DNA from: Gracilibacteraceae bacterium
Lineage (GTDB): Bacteria; Bacillota; Desulfitobacteriia; Desulfitobacteriales; Syntrophobotulaceae
NCBI GenBank assembly: GCA_031255985.1
Contig: JAIRRL010000108.1
Coordinates: forward strand, 1-14,268
Length of the DNA stretch: 14,268 nucleotides
Reading direction: 5' to 3'
Shown: positions 6,002 through 14,107 of the stretch, piece by piece
How positions within the stretch are numbered: the first letter of the stretch is position 1
Layout of the letters: each line of letters begins with the position of its first letter
Made by a program: the position numbers and the translations under genes
Notes under the pieces: generated by a model
The model's input: the letters and a program-made list of their open reading frames with translations, nothing else
What the model was told of the DNA's origin: nothing
Database searches by the model: none

Positions 6002-8839
6002 TTGTTGTTCAAAACACCTGATGAGCAATATTTTGGCTTCACGCGCGTTTTGCCCGTCTGCGGCTGTCTTTTTTACGGCCTGGTTCGATTCGCCGGCATA
6101 ATGATGACCGGGGGGGATTACGTCTTTGCCCTGCGCGTCAACATCCTGTGCTGGCTGGCCGCGGCCCTGATGATTCTTATCATGTACGTTCTGCGCGAGA
6201 ACGAAGACCTGCTGGCGCTGCTCGTCCCGCTCCTTATTTTCATCTGCTTTACGGCCGGCGCGCTTTATCTGCGCGATCTGCAATATTATTTTCTCACATG
6301 TCTCGGCATCAGCGGCCTGGCCTGCCTGTACCAGAATTATCAGCGCATGATCCAGTTGTATTTCGCCGTCAACGGCTCCATCATGGTCATGCTGCTCGGA
6401 GGCCTGTTTGCCGGCGATCCGCGCATGGACACCGCCACGGCCACCACCCACTGGATTATCTCGCTGCTGCCCTCCGCCTTTATCCTGGCTTTGACCCATT
6501 CGACCACGGCAAAAGCCGGCGAAGCCGGCCGCGCTTTCAACACGTTTACCAAGCTGATGAAAACCACATCCAATTTGATCGTGCTTGTCGACGCGCAAAA
6601 CCGGGTGACGTATATCAGCAAATCTTTGGCAAAATTTGCCAATATAGCCGACCAGGAGAGTGCGACCGGCCGCCCGGTTTACGCTTTGTTCAACGACGCG
6701 GACATGCAAAGGCTGATCGGGGAAGCGCTGTCGGCCGAAGGGTTTCATGACGAGTCGAAAGAAGTCGTTCTGGAGGGCGAACAGCGGTATTTTCATGTGG
6801 TCGCCGACAATTTCGGCGAGGCGGAAGGCAAGTTCATTGATATCGCGGAAATAACCTCCGTGGTCAAGGCCAAAATGGAAGCCGAGGAGGCCAGCAAGGC
6901 CAAAACCGATTTTCTGGCGGTGGTGAGCCACGAAATCCGCACGCCCCTGAACGCTATCATCGGCCTGGCTGAAGCCGGTTTGCGCGGCAAAAGGCCGGAG
7001 TTGCTCCGCTCGGATCTGGAAACCATCCGTCAGGCGGGAACCGGTCTGCTGTCGATCGTCAACGATACGCTGGATATATCCAAAATCAACGCGGGCGGTT
7101 TCGCCCTTGTGCCGGTGGAATACGATATAGCCGCTTTGGTCAACGAAACCGCGCAAATGAATCTTGTGCGGGTCGGACAAAAACAGTTCCGCTTTAAGCT
7201 GGATTTGGACCGGACGCTGCCGGAGCGGCTTTTCGGCGACGAGATCCGCGTGCGGCAAATACTGAATAATCTGCTCTCCAACGCGATCAAATACACCCCG
7301 GCCGGCGGCGTCACTCTGGCGGCGCGCTGGACGCCGGTGAGCGCGGAAACGGGGATTCAGGCCCGTCTCAGTTTTGTGGTCAGCGATACCGGCATCGGCA
7401 TCCGGCGGGAGGATTTGGCCAAGCTGTTTAACGAATACATTCAGGTGGATACGACGGTCAACCGCAATATCGAAGGCACCGGCCTGGGTCTGGCCATCAC
7501 GAAGCAGCTGACGGAAATGATGGGCGGAATCATCAGCGTGGAAAGCGAATACGGCAAGGGCAGCGTATTTACGGTTGAAATCCAGCAGGGCATCGCCAGA
7601 GCCGAGCCTATCGGCGTAGAGACGGCGGAGCGGATCATGGCTCAATGCGCTTATGACGGAGCGCTGGCCGCGACGCCGGTTTTTGCCAATTTGCGCGGCA
7701 AAAAAATCCTGGTGGTGGACGATGTGGCCGCCAATCTGGATGTGGCCATAGAATTGCTCACTCCGTGCGGCGTCGGCGTTTACTGCGCTTCCCGCGCCAG
7801 GGAAGCGCTGGAAATGGTGCGGGCGGGCGCGCCGCGCTACGACGCTGTTCTCATGGATTACCGTATGCCGGAAATCAACGGAATCGAGGCCGCCCGCCTC
7901 ATCCGGGGCCTGGGCACGGAATACGCCGCCGCTTTGCCTATTATCGCCCTGACGGCTGACGACGCCCGTGAGAACGGGCAAAAATTCCTGGAAAACGGGT
8001 TTGACGGGGTGGCGGCGAAACCCATCAATTTGCGCCAGCTTGATCTGGAAATGCGCCGCTGCGTCCAGCGGCGACTGCTGACGGAAACGCCGCCGCCCGC
8101 TTTCCGCTCGCCCCCGCCGGAGACGGAGGTAGAGACGGGAGCGGGAGCGGCGGCGGTTGGTTCCGCCGGGGCGGCCGGGGCAACCGGGGCAACCGGAGGC
8201 GAAGAAGCCCTGGCCCCGGAAGCGAGTCGCGTTCCCGGTCTCAATTGGCAGGAAGGCCGCCGCCGCTACGGGGAAATTCCTTTTCAAAACATACTCCATT
8301 CCTTCGCCCGCCATACGCCGGAAACGCTCAGACGCATGGAGACCATGCTGCCGGAAAACTGGCCGGACTATTCCGTGGCGGTGCATGGCCTGAAGAGCAG
8401 TTGTTACGGCATTTGCGCCGACGGACTGGGGGAGCGGGCGGCCTTGCTGGAAAAATTATCCAGAGAGGGCTATTCGGCTCATTTGCAGACGGCGCACGAG
8501 AGATTTGCCGTCGAATTGGAAGAACTGCTGCGCGGTTTGCAGGACGTGCTTTACCGCCGGCGCGCCCTGGAGCGCAAAAACGGGCCGGCGCGGGAAACTT
8601 TGCTGCTCATGCTGGACGGCAGCCGCCATTTCCGGGTAAACCAGATGGAGGAAGCGCTGGAAGAGCTGGAGAAATATTCTTATGAGGAAGCCGGCGCCGA
8701 CGAATTGGTGGCCTGGCTGCGCGAACAAACGGATAATCTCGCCTACGGGGCGGTGGCCCGGAAGCTGGAAGACTGGCTCAGGGAAGAAGACGAGGCTGAA
8801 GCTGAAGCTGAAGAAACAGGCGCCGCCGTCGGCGTTTAA
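6002..8839 (+). CDS. Membrane hybrid sensor histidine kinase with receiver and HPt domains
   Basis: Sensor kinase of the phosphorelay type. Domains in order over 945 residues: a membrane region of about six helices (15-165) with short loops, a PAS-like domain (about 180-285), HisKA with SHEIRTPLN (phospho-acceptor His310), an HATPase with N-box LLSNAIKYT, SDTGIGI and GTGLGLAI, a receiver domain (about 565-690) with Asp619 in LMDYRMP plus D573/D574, T651 and K673, a Pro/Ala/Gly-rich linker (about 693-745), and an HPt domain with His795 in HGLKSSC. About 90 more charged, helical residues follow, ending in an Ala-Glu run. No DNA-binding or enzyme output is present, so the phosphoryl group must pass to a regulator outside the window. 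The sensor has no large external domain, so it may sense within the membrane. The start is TTG at 6002, nine bases after GGGAGGG (5986-5992). The signal is unknown. Confidence 0.93.
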   Translation: MLFKTPDEQYFGFTRVLPVCGCLFYGLVRFAGIMMTGGDYVFALRVNILCWLAAALMILIMYVLRENEDLLALLVPLLIFICFTAGALYLRDLQYYFLTCLGISGLACLYQNYQRMIQLYFAVNGSIMVMLLGGLFAGDPRMDTATATTHWIISLLPSAFILALTHSTTAKAGEAGRAFNTFTKLMKTTSNLIVLVDAQNRVTYISKSLAKFANIADQESATGRPVYALFNDADMQRLIGEALSAEGFHDESKEVVLEGEQRYFHVVADNFGEAEGKFIDIAEITSVVKAKMEAEEASKAKTDFLAVVSHEIRTPLNAIIGLAEAGLRGKRPELLRSDLETIRQAGTGLLSIVNDTLDISKINAGGFALVPVEYDIAALVNETAQMNLVRVGQKQFRFKLDLDRTLPERLFGDEIRVRQILNNLLSNAIKYTPAGGVTLAARWTPVSAETGIQARLSFVVSDTGIGIRREDLAKLFNEYIQVDTTVNRNIEGTGLGLAITKQLTEMMGGIISVESEYGKGSVFTVEIQQGIARAEPIGVETAERIMAQCAYDGALAATPVFANLRGKKILVVDDVAANLDVAIELLTPCGVGVYCASRAREALEMVRAGAPRYDAVLMDYRMPEINGIEAARLIRGLGTEYAAALPIIALTADDARENGQKFLENGFDGVAAKPINLRQLDLEMRRCVQRRLLTETPPPAFRSPPPETEVETGAGAAAVGSAGAAGATGATGGEEALAPEASRVPGLNWQEGRRRYGEIPFQNILHSFARHTPETLRRMETMLPENWPDYSVAVHGLKSSCYGICADGLGERAALLEKLSREGYSAHLQTAHERFAVELEELLRGLQDVLYRRRALERKNGPARETLLLMLDGSRHFRVNQMEEALEELEKYSYEEAGADELVAWLREQTDNLAYGAVARKLEDWLREEDEAEAEAEETGAAVGV
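8168..8194 (+). repeat. 9-bp repeats in the kinase inter-domain linker
   Basis: Three nine-base units, one GGGGCGGCC and two identical GGGGCAACC, encode GAAGATGAT in the flexible linker between the receiver and HPt domains. A low-complexity linker here is expected, and its length probably varies between strains. Confidence 0.7.
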
Positions 8840-8854
8840 AGGCGCGGCGGCGCC
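8819..8854 (+). other. GC-rich stem-loop enclosing the kinase stop codon
   Basis: GGCGCCGCCG (8819-8828) pairs perfectly with CGGCGGCGCC (8845-8854); the TAA stop (8837-8839) is in the 16-base loop. There is no U-run downstream. It may protect the 3' end of the kinase message or favour weak termination. The remaining gap to 8979 is notably AT-richer, with a weak TAGAAT (8934-8939) but no convincing -35 box. Confidence 0.5.
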
Positions 8855-8979
8855 GGCGGAGCTGAACCGGAGGGACGGCGCAAAACAAGGTGTGTAATTT
8901 ATGCCATAGAGGAAAGGGAAAGCGAATTCTGTGTAGAATAAGCTAAATTGAAAGATAACTGAGAAAGGATGTGCGTCTC

Positions 8980-9675
8980 ATGAGCGAGCAAACTCTGCCT
9001 TTCACGCATTTCCGGCCCGGCAGTCACCTGATTTTGGGGGAAGCCGGCTCCGGCAAATCAAAACTAATCTGGGCCACACTGCAAACTCCCGAATTCACTC
9101 AGAATAACGCCGTTAACATCGTCCTTACCGACGCCGACCAGCGGATGCCCTTTGACGAAGCGATTCGCAATTCTGTTCGGGATCTCGAAGCTTATAACAC
9201 CGACATCACCTGGATCACGCAGCCCTCCGAACCGGGAGTTTATCATTGCGCCTGCGACTACGCCCCCCGCGTCATCACTTTTATCGAGTGTTTCGCCACT
9301 TGGGCGCTGCAAGCCCCGGATGAAGGCGGCTCTCCGGTCCGGCTTTTCCTGGATTTTTCCGCTAAATTCTGGGATAGGCCGGAGTTCGTGGAACAGCTTG
9401 CCCGTCTGCATTATATAGCCTCCAATCGGGAAAATATCGAGATATGGGCGATCATCGGTTCTTATAAAAAAGTTTCCCCTCTCGCGCGCACGTTGTTTGA
9501 AAAAACCGGACTTATTTTTGTGAATCCTTTTCCCGCCGGTCTGATCAATGAAATATGCGACGCTTTGGGCCTGAAGCGCGACACCTTGCCGGGGCTGGCG
9601 CTTGTGGCTTTTGAGCGGAAAACCGGGTTTTATTATATTCCATACAATGAAAAGGCCGCGTACTGGAAACAGTGA
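8980..9675 (+). CDS. Orphan P-loop NTPase of unknown family
   Basis: I do not recognise this protein. Its 231 residues carry a clear Walker A motif, GEAGSGKSK (20-28), straight after a beta strand (SHLILG), and a probable Walker B, RLFLDFS (121-127), with Asp125 but Phe where most AAA/RecA-like ATPases have Glu. WAIIGSYKK (156-164) resembles a sensor strand ending in a polar residue. No signal peptide or TM helix is seen, so it is likely cytoplasmic. It could be a stand-alone ATPase of the HerA/VirB4-like or AAA group, but no partner gene is nearby. The start is ATG at 8980, ten bases after AAAGGA; the GTG at 8971 is too close to that site. Hand counts of two 60-base blocks gave about 45% and 40% GC, lower than the kinase gene, so transfer is possible. 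The stop lies in a stem-loop. Confidence 0.8.
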   Translation: MSEQTLPFTHFRPGSHLILGEAGSGKSKLIWATLQTPEFTQNNAVNIVLTDADQRMPFDEAIRNSVRDLEAYNTDITWITQPSEPGVYHCACDYAPRVITFIECFATWALQAPDEGGSPVRLFLDFSAKFWDRPEFVEQLARLHYIASNRENIEIWAIIGSYKKVSPLARTLFEKTGLIFVNPFPAGLINEICDALGLKRDTLPGLALVAFERKTGFYYIPYNEKAAYWKQ

Positions 9676-9682
9676 CGCGGCC
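9654..9682 (+). terminator. 12-bp stem-loop with GAAA loop over the P-loop gene stop
   Basis: GGCCGCGT plus ACTG (9654-9665) pair with CAGT plus ACGCGGCC (9670-9682), with one bulged G at 9674 and a GAAA tetraloop (9666-9669). The TGA stop (9673-9675) is inside the 3' arm. The bases after it, GGTTTCC, are only weakly U-rich, so this may terminate partly. The opposite strand has a better T-run after the stem, but no gene there needs it. Confidence 0.5.
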
Positions 9683-9741
9683 GGTTTCCGAGCCTGAAAG
9701 GGGGAGAGAGGCGCGTTTCCGGAGTCCCGCGCCACAAGAAA

Positions 9742-12700
9742 ATGATCAAGAAAAAACGGAAAATCATAAGCTTACTGGCGGCGCTGCTGCTGTTTTCCCT
9801 GGCGCCGCCGCCCGCGTCCGCGCCGGCGGCGCCGGGCGAATATGGGAGCTACGCTTTTACAGGCGGCTATTCTGACCAGATCGTTCAATCTTTGACGGAA
9901 ACCTTGCGTTTTGATCGCGGCGACGGCCGTTCCGCCCGTTGGAACGACGCGGCGGCGACGGACGAACTGCTGGTAAAACTCGAGCCGGACAGCTCTCTGC
10001 CGGACGTGGAGGTCATAGAGACGGCGGAAAAAATCTTCAGTCTGACCGGGGCGGAAGCGGCGGGGGCTGATCTGAACGGGGAAGCGGCGGGAGACCCGGC
10101 CGAGGCTTCCGGCCCCGGCGACTGGTATCTGCTCGCTTTGCGAAGCGGAAGCCAGCTGGAGCGGGTGGCGGAGGAATTGCTGGCTTATCCGCAAGTTCTC
10201 TGCGCCGAACCCAATTATACGGTTAACGTGGATTGGAACGATATTTCCCTGCCCGCGCCGACGGAGGCGGAGGAGGGGATCATCCGCGCCGCCGCCGCTT
10301 TGCCCAATAACGAGCCTTATCAGTGGAAAGGGGCGGATCGTTTGAACTACGGCTACGGCGTTCAGGCCGGCCTGGACAAGGCCGCGCCCTTTAACGACGG
10401 AGCCGGCGTGGTCGTCGCCGTTCTGGACTCCGGTCTGAACATGCACCCTGATATTGTGAACAGTGTATATGATCCGGATAAGCACCGGAACTTCACGGGA
10501 GAATCCGACCCATACGATGTTACCGACGACAACGGGCACGGCACGGCGATGGCGGGCGTTATCGCCGGCAGAAACACCGGCCTGGCAGTCGGCGCCAAGA
10601 TATTGCCAATCAAAATAGGGGGCGCCTCCCCCTATTTCCAGCTGAGCGCCTGTTTGCGCGGCTTGGATTATATCGCCGAATTGAACGCCGATCCCGCCAA
10701 CCGGATCGTCGATATTGCCAATATGAGCTTCTCTTCTCCCGCTTATTCCCGGGCGATGGCGGAAGCCGTCTCCAAGGCCTGGCAGCGTGAAATTCTCCTG
10801 ATCGCTTCCGCCGGCAACGAGGCGAGACCAAATGAGGACACCGCCGACGCGTATGGAGCGGTGACATATCCGGCCGGATTCGGCAACGTCGTCGGCGTCA
10901 TGGCTTCGGCCAGGACGCCGGACGCGGCCGGCAATATGTTGGCTGATTTTTCCAATTGGGACGCCGCTCCCGGCAACGATATTGAATATGAGGTCATGGC
11001 GCCGGGAACGGATATCTGGAGCCTGGAAGCCGCCGGCAGCGGCTACATGGCCGCCAGCGGCACTTCCCCCGCCGCCGCGGTCGTCAGCGCCATGGCGGCC
11101 GTGCTTAAATCCAATCTGGCCAATAACGGCCTGGACGACGATAACTCAGTCCTCTGGGATCGCGTCACCGGCAATACGGATTTGTTCTCCGCCTACTACT
11201 CCAAAGGGAGAACTTGGCGTTTCCGGCAGGTCAACCTGGAGAAAATGCTTGAGCCGATGCCCAAAAGCCAGGCGAAAATCCGCATATTGGAGAGAACTCT
11301 CCAGGGACGGCTGGTTCCCAACCGGGTAAACCCGCTCTCCATTACCGTCCAGAGCGTGCGCGGTCATTTTACTGACGTCGAGCTGCATGCGGCCGTATCG
11401 GCCGCCGGGGCTTTTGATCCCTCGCTGACCGTAAATGTGCGGCCGGCGCAAGTGGATCATCTGCGCGGCGCGGAGACGATTGTTTGGGAAATAGATCTTT
11501 TCGTGCCGGAAAACTACAACAGCTCAACCGTCAGACTTGATCTGAGCCTGAGCGGCAATTTGGTTGACGAGAGCGGCTCGTTCGTCGAGGCGATCAACAG
11601 CGCCGAGACCAGGTTAACCTTGAATTTGGAGGTACTTCAACTCACCGTTTTGCGTCAGGCGGTTCTGGACGCGGCATACGCGGCGGGCGCGTCCGATTTC
11701 ACCTTGGATCCGGAGCGCAATACCTGGATTTTGGCGGAAGAAGTGACGGTTCCCGCCGGCAAAACATTGACGGTTCCGCCCGGCGTCCGCCTGCTCTTTG
11801 ATACCAAGAGCGGCATAATCAACCGCGGAACGGTCAAGACCGGAGTCGGCGGCGGCCCGGAAGACTACGCCATTCTGCAGCCCTTCGACCTTGACGGCAA
11901 CGGTCCCGGCTTCGTCGCCATCACAGATGCGGGCGGCGGCCGGACGGATATGGATTATACCGCCGTGCAGAGACCGCTGCTCAGCGTCAATGAGATCAAA
12001 CACGGCTTTTTTACCGGCGACAGCCCCCGCCTTTTAGACGATGAAATTGAGGCGGAGTATAATCTGCCTCAGCGCATCGCCGCCCGCGCCATGAGTTACA
12101 CGGAAATTTACGACATGTGGGACGCTGTGGTGGACGCGCCGGCCGACAAATGCCTTTTTGACAGAATATACGATGTCGGTTTCTATGACGGCCGCATCAC
12201 CAATTCGCTCTTTCTTGACGCCGTTGAGCCGATAGTTGCCCCCAGCGTCATTTATAACTACGGTTTCGGGCTTGAGCCGGAGCGGTTGCGCCCGCAGGCG
12301 GACGGGAGTTTTGTCTATACGACCGTAAATAACCGCAATCTCGCCGATTTTGGCGGCCAAAACGATTTCCGCCGCTTTTTGGCGGCTTATCTCAGTTTAT
12401 ACGGCGCGGCCGTGGGGCCGGACGATATTGAATACACGGTTAACCCCGCCGCCGACTTATATAATGTTTCCAGCGATACCTACGGGACGTTCGCTTATAA
12501 AAACAGACTGCCCGCCGGGGCGGCCGCGCTTTATCCCGAAATCATCGCCGGCAACCGCTTCAAGACGCTGGCGGCTGATTTGCAAAAAATCAATCCGTTT
12601 CATCACAACGCCATCATGACGACCGTGCGCTTCGCGACGGAAAGAGGGGCGACTTACCGGCTCAATGATATTTACCATAATTTGTCAAACGAGGCCCCCA

Positions 12701-14076
12701 ATGCCCTGGCATCGGAGAGCATGAGGTATAAACTCAGCGATATGGCGACGGTCCCCGATTCCACTTTGTTATATGAGGAATATCCCAGATTGGCTTTGGC
12801 CAGCGATTGTCCGCCTTTTATCGCCCGGGTGGAATCGGCGGATGAATCCGGCGCTTCGGTGCAGGGCAGATCTTATATGCGCAAAAACGTCGCCTTGTAT
12901 TTTAATTCAAATTTGGATGTGTCCAATCCCAAAGCCGAAGTCGCCGTATTGAACCAGCCGTATTATTATCCCGACGGCAAAACCGAGCAGGGAGCCTGGC
13001 GGCAGGTGACCGGCGACACCGCCGCTGCCTGGGTGGCGCCGCTGACCTTGTTGCGCAGTACGGAGCCGGAATATTACAACCTGTTTATCACCGCCGCCGG
13101 TCTCAATTGGGCGGAAGACCCCTGGCTTACCACCGCCTGGAACTTGCGGCTGCAAGTTTTTGAGTCCAAAGTGCCGAATCTCCCCCCGCCCCCCGGCTTC
13201 GGCAACAGCGGGGGAGGAGGAGGCGGCGGCGGCGGTTACGCCGTTCCGCCCGGCGGTTTTCAGGCTTTCCCGGTCGTGTCGAACTTGCCGCGGATCTATG
13301 GACCCGACCGGGTGGAAACATCCGTCGCTATTTCGCATTACGGCTGGAAAAACAGCGATACGGTCATCCTCGTTTCCGGCAATCAGGAAAACCTGATCGA
13401 CGCTCTGACCGCCTCGTCTTTGGCCGGGCAGGAAGCGTGCCCCATCCTCTATATCGTGAACGGCAAAATGAGCATGACAGTGCGGGACGAAATAAAATGG
13501 CTGGGGGCGAAAAAAATCTACGTCATCGGCGCTTTGCCCGCCTCGGTGCCAAACGAGCTGAACCGGGATTTTCCCGAAGCCGACGTGATAGTGCTGAAAG
13601 GGCGCACCCGGATGGAAACGACTCAATTGGTGAACGCGGAAATAAAGAACCCGAACGGCGCTTTTCTCATCGGCTATAACGCCGTGCCCGACGCGCTGTC
13701 CGCCGCTTCCTACGCCGCCGCGCACCGGTTTGTTTTCCACCTGGCCGATCCGGCCGGCCGGGTGAGCGGCGTTCCGGAAGATACCGGCTATATCCTCGGC
13801 GGCCCGACCTTGGTGGAAGGCTACCGGGATTTCACCCGCTTGGGCGGCTCGGATCGCTACGCCACCAACGCCATCATCTGCGACACTTTGACTTTCAAAT
13901 ACGACAAGGTTTTCACCGCTAACGGCGTCTCGCTTGTGGACGCCCTGCCGGGCGCTGCGCTGGCGGCGATGACGGAATCGCCCATCTTCCTCACGCCCGG
14001 CGCGGCCAATCATAACGTCTCCAACCGTTATGTCGCCAGCGACACGGAAATCGTCGCTTTCGGCGGCGGCGGCTGA
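9742..14076 (+). CDS. Secreted S8 subtilisin-like protease with C-terminal CWB2 wall-binding repeats
   Basis: Large exported surface protease of 1444 residues. Order: signal peptide (1 to about 30: MIKKKRK, hydrophobic core, ASA), a pro-domain-like segment (about 73-161, ending CAEPNYTV), and the S8 catalytic domain (about 200-460) with Asp229 in VLDSG, His266 in NGHGTAM, oxyanion Asn359 in SAGNE and Ser442 in SGTSPA, so the triad is intact. A long region of no family I recognise follows (about 500-1145). Then come a nine-glycine linker (1157-1165) and three CWB2-type repeats beginning near R1184 (RIYGPDRVETS), V1282 (degenerate) and T1365 (TRLGGSDRYATN). CWB2 modules bind cell-wall polymers, so the protease should stay on the cell surface. 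ATG at 9742 fits the signal peptide, although no close Shine-Dalgarno is visible. The substrate is unknown. Confidence 0.93.
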   Translation: MIKKKRKIISLLAALLLFSLAPPPASAPAAPGEYGSYAFTGGYSDQIVQSLTETLRFDRGDGRSARWNDAAATDELLVKLEPDSSLPDVEVIETAEKIFSLTGAEAAGADLNGEAAGDPAEASGPGDWYLLALRSGSQLERVAEELLAYPQVLCAEPNYTVNVDWNDISLPAPTEAEEGIIRAAAALPNNEPYQWKGADRLNYGYGVQAGLDKAAPFNDGAGVVVAVLDSGLNMHPDIVNSVYDPDKHRNFTGESDPYDVTDDNGHGTAMAGVIAGRNTGLAVGAKILPIKIGGASPYFQLSACLRGLDYIAELNADPANRIVDIANMSFSSPAYSRAMAEAVSKAWQREILLIASAGNEARPNEDTADAYGAVTYPAGFGNVVGVMASARTPDAAGNMLADFSNWDAAPGNDIEYEVMAPGTDIWSLEAAGSGYMAASGTSPAAAVVSAMAAVLKSNLANNGLDDDNSVLWDRVTGNTDLFSAYYSKGRTWRFRQVNLEKMLEPMPKSQAKIRILERTLQGRLVPNRVNPLSITVQSVRGHFTDVELHAAVSAAGAFDPSLTVNVRPAQVDHLRGAETIVWEIDLFVPENYNSSTVRLDLSLSGNLVDESGSFVEAINSAETRLTLNLEVLQLTVLRQAVLDAAYAAGASDFTLDPERNTWILAEEVTVPAGKTLTVPPGVRLLFDTKSGIINRGTVKTGVGGGPEDYAILQPFDLDGNGPGFVAITDAGGGRTDMDYTAVQRPLLSVNEIKHGFFTGDSPRLLDDEIEAEYNLPQRIAARAMSYTEIYDMWDAVVDAPADKCLFDRIYDVGFYDGRITNSLFLDAVEPIVAPSVIYNYGFGLEPERLRPQADGSFVYTTVNNRNLADFGGQNDFRRFLAAYLSLYGAAVGPDDIEYTVNPAADLYNVSSDTYGTFAYKNRLPAGAAALYPEIIAGNRFKTLAADLQKINPFHHNAIMTTVRFATERGATYRLNDIYHNLSNEAPNALASESMRYKLSDMATVPDSTLLYEEYPRLALASDCPPFIARVESADESGASVQGRSYMRKNVALYFNSNLDVSNPKAEVAVLNQPYYYPDGKTEQGAWRQVTGDTAAAWVAPLTLLRSTEPEYYNLFITAAGLNWAEDPWLTTAWNLRLQVFESKVPNLPPPPGFGNSGGGGGGGGGYAVPPGGFQAFPVVSNLPRIYGPDRVETSVAISHYGWKNSDTVILVSGNQENLIDALTASSLAGQEACPILYIVNGKMSMTVRDEIKWLGAKKIYVIGALPASVPNELNRDFPEADVIVLKGRTRMETTQLVNAEIKNPNGAFLIGYNAVPDALSAASYAAAHRFVFHLADPAGRVSGVPEDTGYILGGPTLVEGYRDFTRLGGSDRYATNAIICDTLTFKYDKVFTANGVSLVDALPGAALAAMTESPIFLTPGAANHNVSNRYVASDTEIVAFGGGG

Positions 14077-14107
14077 ACCGGCGGAAACTGAAAGGATCCC
14101 CATATTG

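Noticed and set aside
5750..8386. Antisense open frame of 878 codons opposite the kinase gene
   Set aside because: It mirrors the GC-biased third codon position of the kinase. The translation is rich in His, Arg, Gln and Gly with no domain, and the + strand frame has all kinase motifs.
8898..8939. Possible promoter before the P-loop gene (TAGAAT with upstream T-rich bases)
   Set aside because: No -35 box lies at a suitable distance, so it was mentioned only with the gap and not called as a promoter.
9064..9735. Antisense open frame of 223 codons opposite the P-loop gene
   Set aside because: The + frame has a Walker A motif and a placed Shine-Dalgarno; the antisense frame has neither a motif nor a ribosome site.
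13204..13236. GGN-rich run as a possible CRISPR-like or mobile repeat
   Set aside because: It is an in-frame run of glycine codons forming a protein linker, with no spacers or palindromic units.
12907..14103. Antisense open frame of 398 codons opposite the subtilase C-terminus
   Set aside because: The + strand encodes clear CWB2 repeats here; the antisense product is compositionally typical of shadow frames.
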